Positions 48,053-56,665 are shown, numbered from the stretch's first letter. The stretch: 64,000 nucleotides of DNA from Shewanella maritima (GCF_004295345.1 NZ_CP036200.1:806001-870000), one strand, 5' to 3'. Numbers and translations: made by a program. The notes: generated by a model not told the origin, from the sequence alone.

Positions 48053-48355
48053 TTATAAGATTTCTTGATATAAATCTAACCAATCAGGATTTTGCTTTTC
48101 TATTAATTGACACTTCCAAGATCTCCTCCACCGCTTTAGCTTCTTTTCTCGTTCAATAGCAGAGCCAATTTCATCATGCACTTCATAATATACAAGCAGG
48201 TTAATATTGTACTTCTGAGTATGGCTTTTCACCAACTTCGCTTTATGTTGATAAACACGATTGATCAAATTAGAGGTGACGCCGATATAAATTGAACCAT
48301 CCTTTTTATTGGCCATCATATACACATATCCTATAGGCACTTGCAATCCTTGCAT
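48053..48355 (-). CDS. Small GIY-YIG nuclease-domain protein
   Basis: The product has 100 residues covering almost only the GIY-YIG fold: GYVYMMANKKDGSIYIGVTSN (the YVY...YIG pair), Arg in LINRVYQHK, and the Glu in AIEREKKLKRWRR. It belongs to the UPF0213/YhbQ-like single-domain group, whose cellular role is unclear. It lies inside two REP-like arrays (B5 ends 60 bp past its stop; A5 starts 46 bp before its start codon). No other gene is close enough for an operon. Confidence 0.82.
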   Translation of the reverse strand: MQGLQVPIGYVYMMANKKDGSIYIGVTSNLINRVYQHKAKLVKSHTQKYNINLLVYYEVHDEIGSAIEREKKLKRWRRSWKCQLIEKQNPDWLDLYQEIL

Positions 48356-48400
48356 TAAGTTTTAGCAAATAAGAAAGTTTAGCTTATTAATTAGGAATTG

Positions 48401-48487
48401 ATTCCCGCTCAAAAGCGTTGCGGGAATGACTTGTGGGTTTCGTTGCTATATTCAAACGTCACCCTCGAGAAGCTGTTAATCGAGGGT
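48401..48487. repeat. REP/BIME-like array 3 (A5, B6)
   Basis: A5 48401-48427 and B6 48461-48487, a single inverted pair with the same spacing and linker as the B4/A3 pair in array 2 (gggttnngttgctatatncaaacgtcac). It sits between the GIY-YIG gene and ruvX. Confidence 0.85.
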
Positions 48488-48506
48488 CTTATGCGGTCGT
48501 ACTTAG

Positions 48507-48929
48507 TTAACTAAAGCTATTCTCAAAGTAGCTTTCAACAATCAGTACAGCAGATACAGCGTCAACTTGCTCTTTGGTCAGCGCCTTGTAACCCCCTAAT
48601 TCAAATAAACGCGCTTTAGCATCGGCGGTGGTTAAACGCTCATCCTGAGTTGCTACCTTGATCCCAAATCGACCATTAATACGGTTGGCAAATTTTCGAG
48701 CTCGTTGCGTCATCTCTTGCTCTGTGCCATCCATGTTAAGTGGCAGGCCAACTACAACAAGATCAGGTTGCCATTCTTTAATCAGCTCACCGATTTTATC
48801 CCAATTAGGAATGCCGTCAGTCGCTTTTATTGATAACAACGGCCTAGCAGTTGCTGTAACGCCTTGACCAATAGCAATGCCAATACTTTTTGTACCAAAG
48901 TCAAAGCCTAAAACCGTTTGTGGCAACAT
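48507..48929 (-). CDS. ruvX: Putative Holliday junction resolvase RuvX/YqgF
   Basis: The product has 140 residues, family length. RNase H-like fold with [17 protein letters not shown] (first catalytic Asp), [14 protein letters not shown] (YqgF signature) and [14 protein letters not shown] (catalytic Glu/Asp region). YqgF acts in 16S rRNA 5' maturation in E. coli and as a junction resolvase in other species. It is next to yqgE, its usual neighbour, 167 bp upstream, so they may not share a transcript. Confidence 0.94.
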   Translation of the reverse strand: MLPQTVLGFDFGTKSIGIAIGQGVTATARPLLSIKATDGIPNWDKIGELIKEWQPDLVVVGLPLNMDGTEQEMTQRARKFANRINGRFGIKVATQDERLTTADAKARLFELGGYKALTKEQVDAVSAVLIVESYFENSFS

Positions 48930-49096
48930 ATGTCTGTCTCAAATGTGATTAATTATGGGAAGTTTAAATATTAGTTCGAAGGGCGATGTAAATTGAATAA
49001 GCCACTTAAACTAAGAGCAGTAAAATAAGAAATAAAAGGTGACTTAATTAACAAAAAAGTTTTTCACCACAAAATTAGGCAATAGCGCATTTTACC

Positions 49097-49687
49097 TTAA
49101 GCATGGCCAACTTGATCAGTCAATTGCCAAATATCAATACCTAATTGTTTCGCCGCTTTTTGCCAGAGGCTATCGTAATCTAAATCGTAAAGTAGCTCGG
49201 GCGTTGCTTTAATGGTTAACCAGGTATTGTCTGCAAGCTCTTGCTCAAGTTGATCTTTGCCCCAACCTGAATAGCCCAAAGCAACAATATAGTTATCTGG
49301 CGCGTCTTCTGTTGCTAGCGAACTGAGTACATCTCTTGATGAAGTGAGCACACAGTAGTCACTCACCTGAAAACTATTACTCCAGGCTTTTTTAGGTGTG
49401 TGCAATACAAAGCCGCGCTCTGGCGCAACAGGTCCACCGACCACAACCTGAGCGGCGAGCTTGTTACTTGACGTCGATGGGGCTACTACCGCGACAACGT
49501 CTTCATCATCGGTTGCCATGGCCATTTGTTCAAGCAAGCTTTCAACATCAATACCAACGGGGCGATTAATAACGAGCCCCATTGCGCCTTTGTCATCATG
49601 CTCACAGATATAAATCACACTCTTCTCAAAAAAGGTGTCGTTAAGAGATGGCATGGCGATAAGTAGATGATCTTGCAAGCTTTCCAT
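49097..49687 (-). CDS. yqgE: YqgE/AlgH family protein (UPF0301)
   Basis: The product has 196 residues. Family blocks: [57 protein letters not shown], and [16 protein letters not shown]. The molecular function is not established (AlgH was linked to alginate regulation in Pseudomonas). It is a soluble cytoplasmic protein. The gap to the SUI1-like gene upstream is 41 bp, so these two may be co-transcribed. Confidence 0.93.
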   Translation of the reverse strand: MESLQDHLLIAMPSLNDTFFEKSVIYICEHDDKGAMGLVINRPVGIDVESLLEQMAMATDDEDVVAVVAPSTSSNKLAAQVVVGGPVAPERGFVLHTPKKAWSNSFQVSDYCVLTSSRDVLSSLATEDAPDNYIVALGYSGWGKDQLEQELADNTWLTIKATPELLYDLDYDSLWQKAAKQLGIDIWQLTDQVGHA

Positions 49688-49728
49688 AAATGCTTCCTGT
49701 GTTGGCTGCGCTTAATGCAGAGTAAAGC

Positions 49729-50058
49729 CTAGCCGCCCGCTAGTTTTACTTTGTAGTCCATTTTTTCAAGTAACGTTTTAATTTGTTCACGGTTATCGGT
49801 TTGGATCTCGATATTGAACTCTTTCACCGTGCCACCACAGCCGCATTGCTTTTTAAGCTTTTGTGCTAGCGCTTTCAGCTCTTTCGCATTTAGCCCAAGG
49901 CCCTTAATAACGCTAACACCTTTGCCTTTACGACCTTTGCTATCTTTATGGATACGGACAATACCGTCACCTTGAGGGACTTCTTCCACCGGCTTTTCTT
50001 GTTCAATACGACCTTTGTCAGTGCTGAACACCAGTGAAATATTAGGATCAATTCTCAT
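49729..50058 (-). CDS. yciH: SUI1/YciH-like translation factor
   Basis: The product has 109 residues. The C-terminal ~75 form a SUI1/eIF1 domain: GKGVSVIKGLGLNAKELKALAQKLKKQ, then CGCGGTVKEFNIEIQTDNREQIKTLLEK. The first ~35 are linker (DGIVRIHKDSKGRKGK). In E. coli YciH influences start-codon fidelity, but the protein is not essential. It is preceded on this strand by the hemH terminator. Confidence 0.92.
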   Translation of the reverse strand: MRIDPNISLVFSTDKGRIEQEKPVEEVPQGDGIVRIHKDSKGRKGKGVSVIKGLGLNAKELKALAQKLKKQCGCGGTVKEFNIEIQTDNREQIKTLLEKMDYKVKLAGG

Positions 50059-50112
50059 GAGATTGGCTTTACTTCTATACAGATAGGATAGTTTGAGTTT
50101 ACCAAACCAAAA

Positions 50113-50145
50113 TAAAAGAGGCGAGATCCACTCTCACCTCTTTCA
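50113..50145 (-). terminator. Terminator after hemH
   Basis: Stem aaagaggcgaga (50115-50126) / tctcacctcttt (50132-50143), one wobble pair. On the minus strand it is followed by tattttgg. It lies about 75 bp past the hemH stop. Confidence 0.65.
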
Positions 50146-50217
50146 TTCTTCTGCACACTTTTCTAGCGCCACATGCATCAAAAGCTTATGGTCCCGCCGG
50201 GTGCAGTAAAAACGGCT

Positions 50218-51234
50218 TTACTTTAAGTACGGCTCAACCAAACCTAGCATCATCTTGATGTGACTTGGGTGGTCATTCAATGCTTCGATATAGCGGAACT
50301 GCTTACCGCCGGCCTCTTCAAACACTTCACGGTTCTCACCCTTGATTTCTTCAAGAGTTTCTAAGCAGTCGGCACTGAACGCAGGGCAGATAACAGCTAT
50401 GTCATCAACGCCTGTGTTACCTAACTGTTCAATTGTGGCGTCAGTGTATGGCCCTAACCACTCCGCTTTACCAAAGCGAGACTGGAAGGTCATCACATAG
50501 TCATCTTCTGTTAACCCTAACTTCTCGACCACTAAACGCGTTGTTTTAGCACAGAAGCAATAGTATGGGTCGCCAAGCAAGTGATTGCGCTTTGGCATAC
50601 CGTGATACGACATAACCAACTTTTTAGGCTTGCCATGCATAGCAAAGTCTTGCTCAATCGACTCAGCTAAAGCATCAATATAGTCCTGGTTATCATGATA
50701 AGTATTAATGAAGTTAATCGACGGCACAAAGCGCCACTTCATCAACTCACGCGCGATGGCATCAAATACCGTGCCGCTCGTTGGGCCGGCATATTGAGGA
50801 TAAAGCGGCAGTACTGTGATTTCATCTACGCCTTCTTTATGCATTTGTTGTAACGTCGACGCGGTAGATGGGTTGCCGTAACGCATCGCTAAATACACTT
50901 TAGCATCGATACCTTGCTCATCAAGTTGTGCTTGTAACTTTGCTTGTTGGCGTTTACTAATATCCATCAAAGGCGAACCGTTTTCAGTCCAAATCTCTTT
51001 ATAAAGTGCGGCAGATTTGGCTGGGCGTGTACGCAGAATAATACCGTGCAAAATAGTTAGCCAAACCAATCTTGGGATTTCCACCACGCGCGGGTCAGAC
51101 AAAAACTCAGCAAGGTAACGCCTCACTGATGGCGTTGTTGGCTCATCCGGCGTTCCTAAATTCATTAATAACACGCCTTTCTTCCCTCTGGCTTGATGAC
51201 CAGTATCTTTATCTAACCCAGAAAACTTATACAC
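50218..51234 (-). CDS. hemH: Ferrochelatase
   Basis: The product has about 338 residues. It inserts iron into protoporphyrin IX, the last step of haem synthesis, at the inner membrane. Marks: KKGVLLMNLGTPDEPTTPSVRRYL, GSPLMDISKRQ, the metal-site His in VMSYHGMPKRN, and ICPAFSADCLETLEEI with the acidic helix. There is no early in-frame ATG. A GTG at 51234 has GGAG six bases upstream and is my choice; a TTG at 51246 overlaps that ribosome site. Monocistronic by its flanking hairpins. Confidence 0.94.
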   Translation of the reverse strand: MYKFSGLDKDTGHQARGKKGVLLMNLGTPDEPTTPSVRRYLAEFLSDPRVVEIPRLVWLTILHGIILRTRPAKSAALYKEIWTENGSPLMDISKRQQAKLQAQLDEQGIDAKVYLAMRYGNPSTASTLQQMHKEGVDEITVLPLYPQYAGPTSGTVFDAIARELMKWRFVPSINFINTYHDNQDYIDALAESIEQDFAMHGKPKKLVMSYHGMPKRNHLLGDPYYCFCAKTTRLVVEKLGLTEDDYVMTFQSRFGKAEWLGPYTDATIEQLGNTGVDDIAVICPAFSADCLETLEEIKGENREVFEEAGGKQFRYIEALNDHPSHIKMMLGLVEPYLK

Positions 51235-51283
51235 AATTGACTCCAAGTAATCATAGTCTTACTCATTATTGTTGAGTAAATAA

Positions 51284-51342
51284 CAAAAGACTGCACAGTG
51301 CTTGGATGTTATCAAAACCATCGCACCATTGTGCAGTCTTAG
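51284..51342 (-). terminator. Long-loop inverted repeat between the glutathione peroxidase gene and hemH
   Basis: aagactgcacagtg (51287-51300) pairs with cattgtgcagtctt (51327-51340) with one mismatch and a 26-base loop. On the minus strand it is followed by ttgttattt. It may end the upstream transcript or act in the hemH leader. Confidence 0.5.
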
Positions 51343-51428
51343 TTGTAAACTTAGCTTTAAATCACAGTTACTAATTAACCTTAACACGAGATAAGGTTTA
51401 ACAAATTCAACTTTGTGTGTCAGTGCTA

Positions 51429-52010
51429 TTAGAGAACAGACTCTATCGCCTGTTTTAACTCTGCGCTATCTGGCTTAACACGCGAGTTAAACTGTTGAAC
51501 TTGCTTGCCATCACCGCTGACAAGATACTTATAGAAATTCCATTTAGGCGAAGAGGTTTTGTCATTCAAATGTTGAAAAACTGAGTTCGCACCATCACCG
51601 CGAACCTCAGATGTTGCTACCATGGTGAAAGTTACGCCGTAGTTAACAAAACACACATCTGCGGTTTTGGCTTCATCTTTTTCTTCCTGGAAAAAGTCAT
51701 CAGACGGAAAACCAATAACCACAAGTCCGTCATCTTTATATTGCTTATGCACCGCTTCAAGCGCTTCAAATTGCGGGGTAAAACCACAGTTTGATGCTGT
51801 ATTAACAATAAGCACAGGTTTGCCTTGGGTCAGATCACACAAATCCACCACATCTTCAGAGTGTAGTTTGCGTGCTTTTACATCCAGGTAATCTGGGCAG
51901 CTTGCCGCTTGCGCCGTTGATAAGCTTAGCGCTGACAGCACCAGCGAACCGGTAAAAAGTGACTTGACGATTTTAAGATTTGATTGCGATGAAGATAAAA
52001 CTGAAGTCAT
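51429..52010 (-). CDS. Glutathione peroxidase-family protein with signal peptide
   Basis: The product has 193 residues. The N-terminus (SLFTGSLVLSALSLSTAQAA) is a signal peptide cut after AQA, so this is an exported thiol peroxidase. The peroxidatic centre is NTASNCGFTPQFEAL with Cys in place of selenocysteine. Gln and Trp positions follow in the usual order (GFPSDDFFQEE, KWNFYKYLVSGDG). The reductant in the periplasm is unknown. A hairpin lies before hemH. Confidence 0.9.
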   Translation of the reverse strand: MTSVLSSSQSNLKIVKSLFTGSLVLSALSLSTAQAASCPDYLDVKARKLHSEDVVDLCDLTQGKPVLIVNTASNCGFTPQFEALEAVHKQYKDDGLVVIGFPSDDFFQEEKDEAKTADVCFVNYGVTFTMVATSEVRGDGANSVFQHLNDKTSSPKWNFYKYLVSGDGKQVQQFNSRVKPDSAELKQAIESVL

Positions 52011-52034
52011 GTTATTTCCCTTAACCTGCAGCTT

Positions 52035-52196
52035 ATACCAATTAGCACAAGTATATGATCATTCTTACTGGTTAAAGTCGCTTATAACTTCGTTAGAAAT
52101 TTTGTAGGTAGAGCAACTAGCTAACTGCAATTTCAGCCTTGTTCTAAGCGACTTTTCCTGCGTAATACTTGATCACCTATTTATCCCAATTGGTAT
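52035..52196. mobile_element. MITE-like inverted-repeat element, 162 bp
   Basis: Ends are ataccaatt (52035-52043) and aattggtat (52188-52196). Nested inside are tgatca (52056-52061 and 52170-52175) and aaagtcgctta / taagcgacttt (52074-52084 and 52145-52155), so the whole can fold into one long hairpin. No coding capacity. Elements with TATACCAATT ends are common in marine gammaproteobacteria (background knowledge). Confidence 0.7.
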
Positions 52197-52280
52197 TAAA
52201 CAATTCATTTTGAACTCAAACTGCATGAATTAGTTGTTAAATATGTACTCACTTTATACGCTTTAAGGCACTAATTCGAT

Positions 52281-52315
52281 CAAAAATGCCGTAACTTAAA
52301 GTTACGGCATTTTGT
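52281..52315. terminator. Terminator after pilU
   Basis: Perfect 15-bp arms aaaatgccgtaactt and aagttacggcatttt with almost no loop bases, 65 bp past the pilU stop. A T-run follows on both strands, so it can work in both directions. Confidence 0.8.
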
Positions 52316-52379
52316 ATATCAGTCGTCTTAAACTCATTACGAGCTTTAGCTAAATATTCTATTGACCTATATGTTAGGG

Positions 52380-53495
52380 CTAATCCAAATCTAAGGTGAC
52401 ACCTTCCATAAAGCCACCAGTACTTGAGGTATCGTTGTTTTGTAGCTTGATCATCAAGCGTAAATCATTTGGTGAGTCAGCATGGTGTAGTGCATCAGCA
52501 TAACTAATTTCACCCTCAAGATATAAGGCTAATAACGCTTGGTCGAATGTCTGCATCCCTTGCTCATTTGATTTTGCCATGGTCTCTTTAAGCAAGTGTA
52601 GATCATTCTTAGCGATTAGGTCGGCAACACGCGGCGTATTAATCAAAATTTCAATCGCAGCGCGACGTCCGCTGCCGTCAGACTTAGCAACAAGCTGCTG
52701 CGCCACAATACCGCGTAAGTTCAAAGATAAATCGAACAATAACTGGTTGTGCTTATTCTCTGGCACAAGGTGCATAATACGGTCTAATGCCTGGTTAGCG
52801 TTGTTAGCGTGAAGCGTTGCCATACAAAGGTGGCCCGTCTCAGCAAACGACAGTGCAAACTCCATGGTCTCTTGAGTACGGATCTCACCAATCAAGATAA
52901 CATCAGGTGCCTGACGCAATGAGCTTTTAAGCGCAGCATCGAACGATTCAGTATCAATACCCACCTCGCGCTGAGTAATAATGCTTTTACGATGATCGTG
53001 CACAAATTCTACCGGGTCCTCAATGGTTAAAATGTGCCCGCGAGCGTGAGCATTACGATAACCAACCAAGGCTGCAAGCGAGGTAGACTTACCCGTACCT
53101 GTACCACCAACCATAATAATAAGACCACGTTTACTCATAACTAGGTCTTTTAAAATTGGCGGTAGTTTTAGTTCTTCCACTTCAGGAATGCGCGTTTCGA
53201 TACGACGCATCACACAACCTGCAGATTCTCGCTGCCAAAATGCGCTAACACGAAAACGGCCAAGTTCTTTAGCAGCAAATGCAAAGTTACACTCGCTGGT
53301 ATCTTTAAACTCTTGTTTTTGCGCATCTGTCATTAGCGATTCTACGAAATCTAATGACTGCTCAGAGTTAAAGCTATGCTCACTTAACGCACGTAGCTCA
53401 CCATCAATTTTGGCGCTGGGTGGAAAGCCTGCAGTGATAAATAAATCCGAGGCTTTCTTCTCAACCATTACTTTTAGAAATGGTGTGACATCCAT
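52380..53495 (-). CDS. pilU: Type IV pilus retraction ATPase accessory PilU
   Basis: The product has 371 residues, longer than PilT by a C-terminal tail, as usual for PilU. The secretion ATPase has Walker A GGTGTGKS at 130-137, the Asp box LTIEDPVEFVH, Walker B DVILIGEIRTQETM and the His box HLCMATLHANN. PilU helps PilT depolymerise pili, giving twitching motility. It starts with AAGGA before ATG, 35 bp after pilT, so the two form an operon ended by the hairpin at 52281-52315. Confidence 0.95.
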   Translation of the reverse strand: MDVTPFLKVMVEKKASDLFITAGFPPSAKIDGELRALSEHSFNSEQSLDFVESLMTDAQKQEFKDTSECNFAFAAKELGRFRVSAFWQRESAGCVMRRIETRIPEVEELKLPPILKDLVMSKRGLIIMVGGTGTGKSTSLAALVGYRNAHARGHILTIEDPVEFVHDHRKSIITQREVGIDTESFDAALKSSLRQAPDVILIGEIRTQETMEFALSFAETGHLCMATLHANNANQALDRIMHLVPENKHNQLLFDLSLNLRGIVAQQLVAKSDGSGRRAAIEILINTPRVADLIAKNDLHLLKETMAKSNEQGMQTFDQALLALYLEGEISYADALHHADSPNDLRLMIKLQNNDTSSTGGFMEGVTLDLD

Positions 53496-53530
53496 TGGGT
53501 AGTCCTTTTATTATCTCGCTAATCTATCAA

Positions 53531-54568
53531 TTAAAAGTTAGCTTGTTTATTCGAGCTCTTCGACATCGCATCTTCACGGGTAATTTGGCCGCGGTTAACC
53601 AGGTTTTGCAAACATTGCTCAAGCGTCTGCATGCCATGAGCCATACCAGTTTGAATTGCCGAGTACATTTGCGCGACTTTATCTTCACGAATGAGGTTAC
53701 GAATAGCTGGCGTACCCATCATGATCTCGTGAGCGGCGACTCGCCCGCCACCGATTTTCTTGATAAGAGTTTGCGAAATAACCGCCTGTAGTGACTCTGA
53801 CAACATGGTTCTTACCATGTCTTTTTCACCCGCTGGGAATACGTCAACCACACGGTCAATGGTTTTTGCCGCTGAGGTGGTATGTAAGGTACCAAACACT
53901 AGGTGACCGGTTTCTGCTGCCGTCATTGCTAGGCGAATGGTTTCAAGGTCACGCATCTCACCCACAAGAATAACGTCAGGGTCTTCACGCAGTGCACTAC
54001 GTAGCGCAGCGTTGAAGCTATGAGTATGTTTGTGCACCTCACGTTGGTTAACCAAACATTGTTTGTTCTGGTGCACGAATTCAATAGGGTCTTCAATGGT
54101 CAAAATGTGGTCGTGACGATTCTCGTTAATATAGTCGACCATAGCAGCAAGCGTGGTTGACTTACCCGAACCAGTAGGGCCAGTGACCAGCACTAGGCCA
54201 CGAGGGAAACTAGAGATCTTTTTAAAGATTTCAGGCGCGCCTAGCTGCTCAAGAGTTAAGATTTCAGAGGGAATAGTACGGAAAACAGCACCAGCACCGC
54301 GAGACTGGTTAAATGCGTTTACACGAAAACGCGCAAGACCAGGTACTTCAAACGAAAAGTCAATTTCAAGGTGCTCTTCATAGTCTTTACGCTGCTTATC
54401 GTTCATGATGTCATAAACTAAGCTATGAACACCTTGATGATCGAGTGCTGGCACGTTAATTTTACGCACTTCACCATCAACACGGATCATAGGTGAAACA
54501 CCTGCAGAAAGGTGCAAATCTGACGCCTTGTGTTTTACACTAAAGGCTAGTAATTCAGTGATTTCCAT
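53531..54568 (-). CDS. pilT: Type IV pilus retraction ATPase PilT
   Basis: The product has 345 residues, exact family length. The hexameric ATPase has Walker A GPTGSGKS at 130-137, Asp box TIEDPIEFVH, Walker B VILVGEMRDLETIRLA, His box HLVFGTLHTTSA and the retraction motif AIRNLIRE typical of PilT. Its start codon is only 27 bp from the divergent yggS start. Confidence 0.96.
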   Translation of the reverse strand: MEITELLAFSVKHKASDLHLSAGVSPMIRVDGEVRKINVPALDHQGVHSLVYDIMNDKQRKDYEEHLEIDFSFEVPGLARFRVNAFNQSRGAGAVFRTIPSEILTLEQLGAPEIFKKISSFPRGLVLVTGPTGSGKSTTLAAMVDYINENRHDHILTIEDPIEFVHQNKQCLVNQREVHKHTHSFNAALRSALREDPDVILVGEMRDLETIRLAMTAAETGHLVFGTLHTTSAAKTIDRVVDVFPAGEKDMVRTMLSESLQAVISQTLIKKIGGGRVAAHEIMMGTPAIRNLIREDKVAQMYSAIQTGMAHGMQTLEQCLQNLVNRGQITREDAMSKSSNKQANF

Positions 54569-54595
54569 TTAAATGACATCCATATAATCAACACT

Positions 54596-55285
54596 ATGAC
54601 AACAATAGCAGACAGAATATCAATCGCCCAGAGTAGAATTCATCAAGCGGCGCAAAAATGTGCACGCCAACAACAAGATATTGCGCTGCTTGCCGTGAGT
54701 AAAACTAAACCTGTAGCTGACATTATAGAAGCTTATGAAGCTGGGCAGCGTAAATTCGGCGAGAACTATGTCCAGGAAGGCGAGCAAAAGATTGCTGAGC
54801 TGAGCGCGCAATACCCTGACATCGAGTGGCACTTTATCGGCCCACTGCAATCTAACAAAAGCAAAATCGTTGCAGAGAACTTTGACTGGATGCATACAGT
54901 TAGCCGCGCCAAAATTGCCACACGGTTGAGTGAGCAGCGCCCAGCGAATAAATCGCCACTTAACGTTTGTATTCAAGTTAATGTCAGCAATGAACAATCT
55001 AAGTCGGGAATCGCATTAACTGAACTCACAGAGCTCGCTGAGCATATTCATCAGCAAGGTAACCTTGTACTTCGCGGGCTTATGGCTATTCCGACAGCGA
55101 CCGATGATACAGAGCTACAGCGACAAGAATTCGCAGCATTAAATGAAGCATTCAAGCAGCTTAAAGCTAAATATAATCAAGTCAATATCTTATCGATGGG
55201 GATGAGTAACGATTTAGATATCGCCATTGAACAAGGCTCAACTATGGTGCGTATTGGTAGCGCCATTTTTGGTAAACGAAATTAA
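54596..55285 (+). CDS. yggS: Pyridoxal-phosphate homeostasis protein YggS (PLPBP)
   Basis: The product has 229 residues. It is an alanine-racemase-like TIM barrel that binds PLP through Lys36 (LLAVSKTKP). RKFGENYVQEG, WHFIGPLQSNKSK, VCIQVNVSNEQSKSG and MGMSNDLDIAIEQGSTMVRIGSAIFG are all family signatures. It buffers PLP and affects amino-acid metabolism, with no known enzyme activity. It is followed by proC and yggT, the classical order. Confidence 0.95.
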   Translation: MTTIADRISIAQSRIHQAAQKCARQQQDIALLAVSKTKPVADIIEAYEAGQRKFGENYVQEGEQKIAELSAQYPDIEWHFIGPLQSNKSKIVAENFDWMHTVSRAKIATRLSEQRPANKSPLNVCIQVNVSNEQSKSGIALTELTELAEHIHQQGNLVLRGLMAIPTATDDTELQRQEFAALNEAFKQLKAKYNQVNILSMGMSNDLDIAIEQGSTMVRIGSAIFGKRN

Positions 55286-55382
55286 TTTCTATATGGATGG
55301 TTGATCGTTTGCTCTCAAAGAAAACTGACAACCTCTTAAACAATTAAAAGAACAAAACTAATTATTCAGGAACAACATAAAT

Positions 55383-56201
55383 ATGACTCAAGCAAGCGTT
55401 TGCTTCATCGGTGCCGGCAACATGAGCCGCAGTATTATCAGCGGCATGGTAAATAATGGCTATGACCCTAAATTGATTTACGCAAGCAACCCTAGCCAAC
55501 CAAAACTCGATGCCTTACAAGCTGACTTTGGCATTAATACTAGTAACGACAATTTAGCGGTCGCAAAACAATGTGACGTTATTGTATTTAGCGTCAAGCC
55601 ACAACTAATGGAGCAAGTATGCAATCATTTAGCCCAGTTAGATCTAAGCAATAAGCTTGTGGTGACTATCGCAGCAGGTATTCCAGCCAAGCGTTATCAA
55701 GATTACTTAAAACAGCCGATTAAACTAATCCGCACTATGCCTAACACGCCAACTCAAATTGGTTATGGCATGACAGGTCTGCACGCGCAAGACAATATCA
55801 GTGATGAGCACAAACAAATCTGTGAGCTGCTAATGCAAAGTGGCGGTAAGGTGGTTTGGGTTGAACAGGAAGATGAGCTTGATCAGGTGATTGCGCTTGC
55901 TGGCAGTTCTCCAGCGTACTTTTTCTTGTTTATCGAATCCATGATTGAAACCGGCATAAAAATGGGTATGAGCGAGCAACAAGCGCGCGAGCTCGCTCAA
56001 CAAGCGGCATTGGGCGCGGCGAAAATGGTTATTCAAAACCCAGAGCAATCGCTGGCAACCTTAAGAAACAACGTTACCTCGAAAGGTGGCACAACCGCGC
56101 AGGCAGTGAACACCTTTGAGCAAGGCGATCTACGTGGCCTAGTTGATAAAGCAATGCACAACTGTGTTGCACGAGCAAAAGAGATGGCGCAAACCTTTTA
56201 G
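55383..56201 (+). CDS. proC: Pyrroline-5-carboxylate reductase
   Basis: The product has 272 residues. It makes proline from pyrroline-5-carboxylate with NAD(P)H. VCFIGAGNMSRSIISGM (Rossmann), VFSVKPQLMEQV, LIRTMPNTPTQIGYGMTGL, and the C-terminal GSSPAYFFLFIESMIE with TSKGGTTAQA are diagnostic. An AGGA precedes the ATG by 11 bases. It lies 97 bp after yggS. Its 3' end abuts a 630-bp stretch of REP-like sequence. Confidence 0.95.
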   Translation: MTQASVCFIGAGNMSRSIISGMVNNGYDPKLIYASNPSQPKLDALQADFGINTSNDNLAVAKQCDVIVFSVKPQLMEQVCNHLAQLDLSNKLVVTIAAGIPAKRYQDYLKQPIKLIRTMPNTPTQIGYGMTGLHAQDNISDEHKQICELLMQSGGKVVWVEQEDELDQVIALAGSSPAYFFLFIESMIETGIKMGMSEQQARELAQQAALGAAKMVIQNPEQSLATLRNNVTSKGGTTAQAVNTFEQGDLRGLVDKAMHNCVARAKEMAQTF

Positions 56202-56227
56202 ATTGCTAAGAGGCCTATTACTGAGAG

Positions 56228-56665
56228 ACCCTCGATTAAAAGCGCTTCGAGGGTGACGAATAAAGGAAACATCTCGAAAGTGACATATTGAGAGGAAGCA
56301 TCTCGAAAGTGACGTATTGAGAGGGGAGCACTTCGAGGACGGCAATAAGGGCATTCCACAACAAACCACCACATGTCATTCCCGCAATGCAACCCAGTTC
56401 ATTCACACAACCTATCCGACACCGTCATTCCCGCAACGCTTTTGAGCGGGAATCTATTCCCGACACCAGCATAGACCCTCGATATAGACCCTCGATTAAA
56501 AGCGCCTCGAGGGTGACGAATGAAGGAAGCATCTCGAAAGTGACGTATTGAGAGGGAAGTACCTCGAGTGTGACGTATTGAGAGGGAAGTACCTCGAGTG
56601 TGACGAATGGTGGGCATTTCCATCGCCCCAACACCGTCATTCCCGCAGCGCTTTTGAGCGGGAAT
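56228..56665. repeat. REP/BIME-like array 4 (B7, A6, B8, A7), opposite orientation
   Basis: B7 56228-56254, A6 56427-56453, B8 56488-56514, A7 56639-56665, each 27 bp. Orientation is flipped relative to the arrays at 43-48 kb: here B reads forward and A reversed. The loops are nearly the same in both types (A7 reversed TCAAAAGCGCT; B7 TTAAAAGCGCT), showing common descent. Confidence 0.85.
56541..56600. repeat. Two perfect 30-bp tandem units, decayed B-type sequence
   Basis: tgacgtattgagagggaagt plus acctcgagtg occurs at 56541-56570 and again at 56571-56600. Less exact copies (ctcgaaagtgacgtattgag) lie at about 56270-56335 and 56531-56550. These seem to be degenerate B elements spread by tandem duplication. 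Confidence 0.8.

Larger units (their letters stand above)
52011..52379. other. Gap holding an inverted-repeat element and a terminator
   Basis: No gene. It contains the MITE-like element at 52035-52196 and the pilU terminator, described separately. The promoter of the glutathione peroxidase gene must lie in or before the element. Confidence 0.6.
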
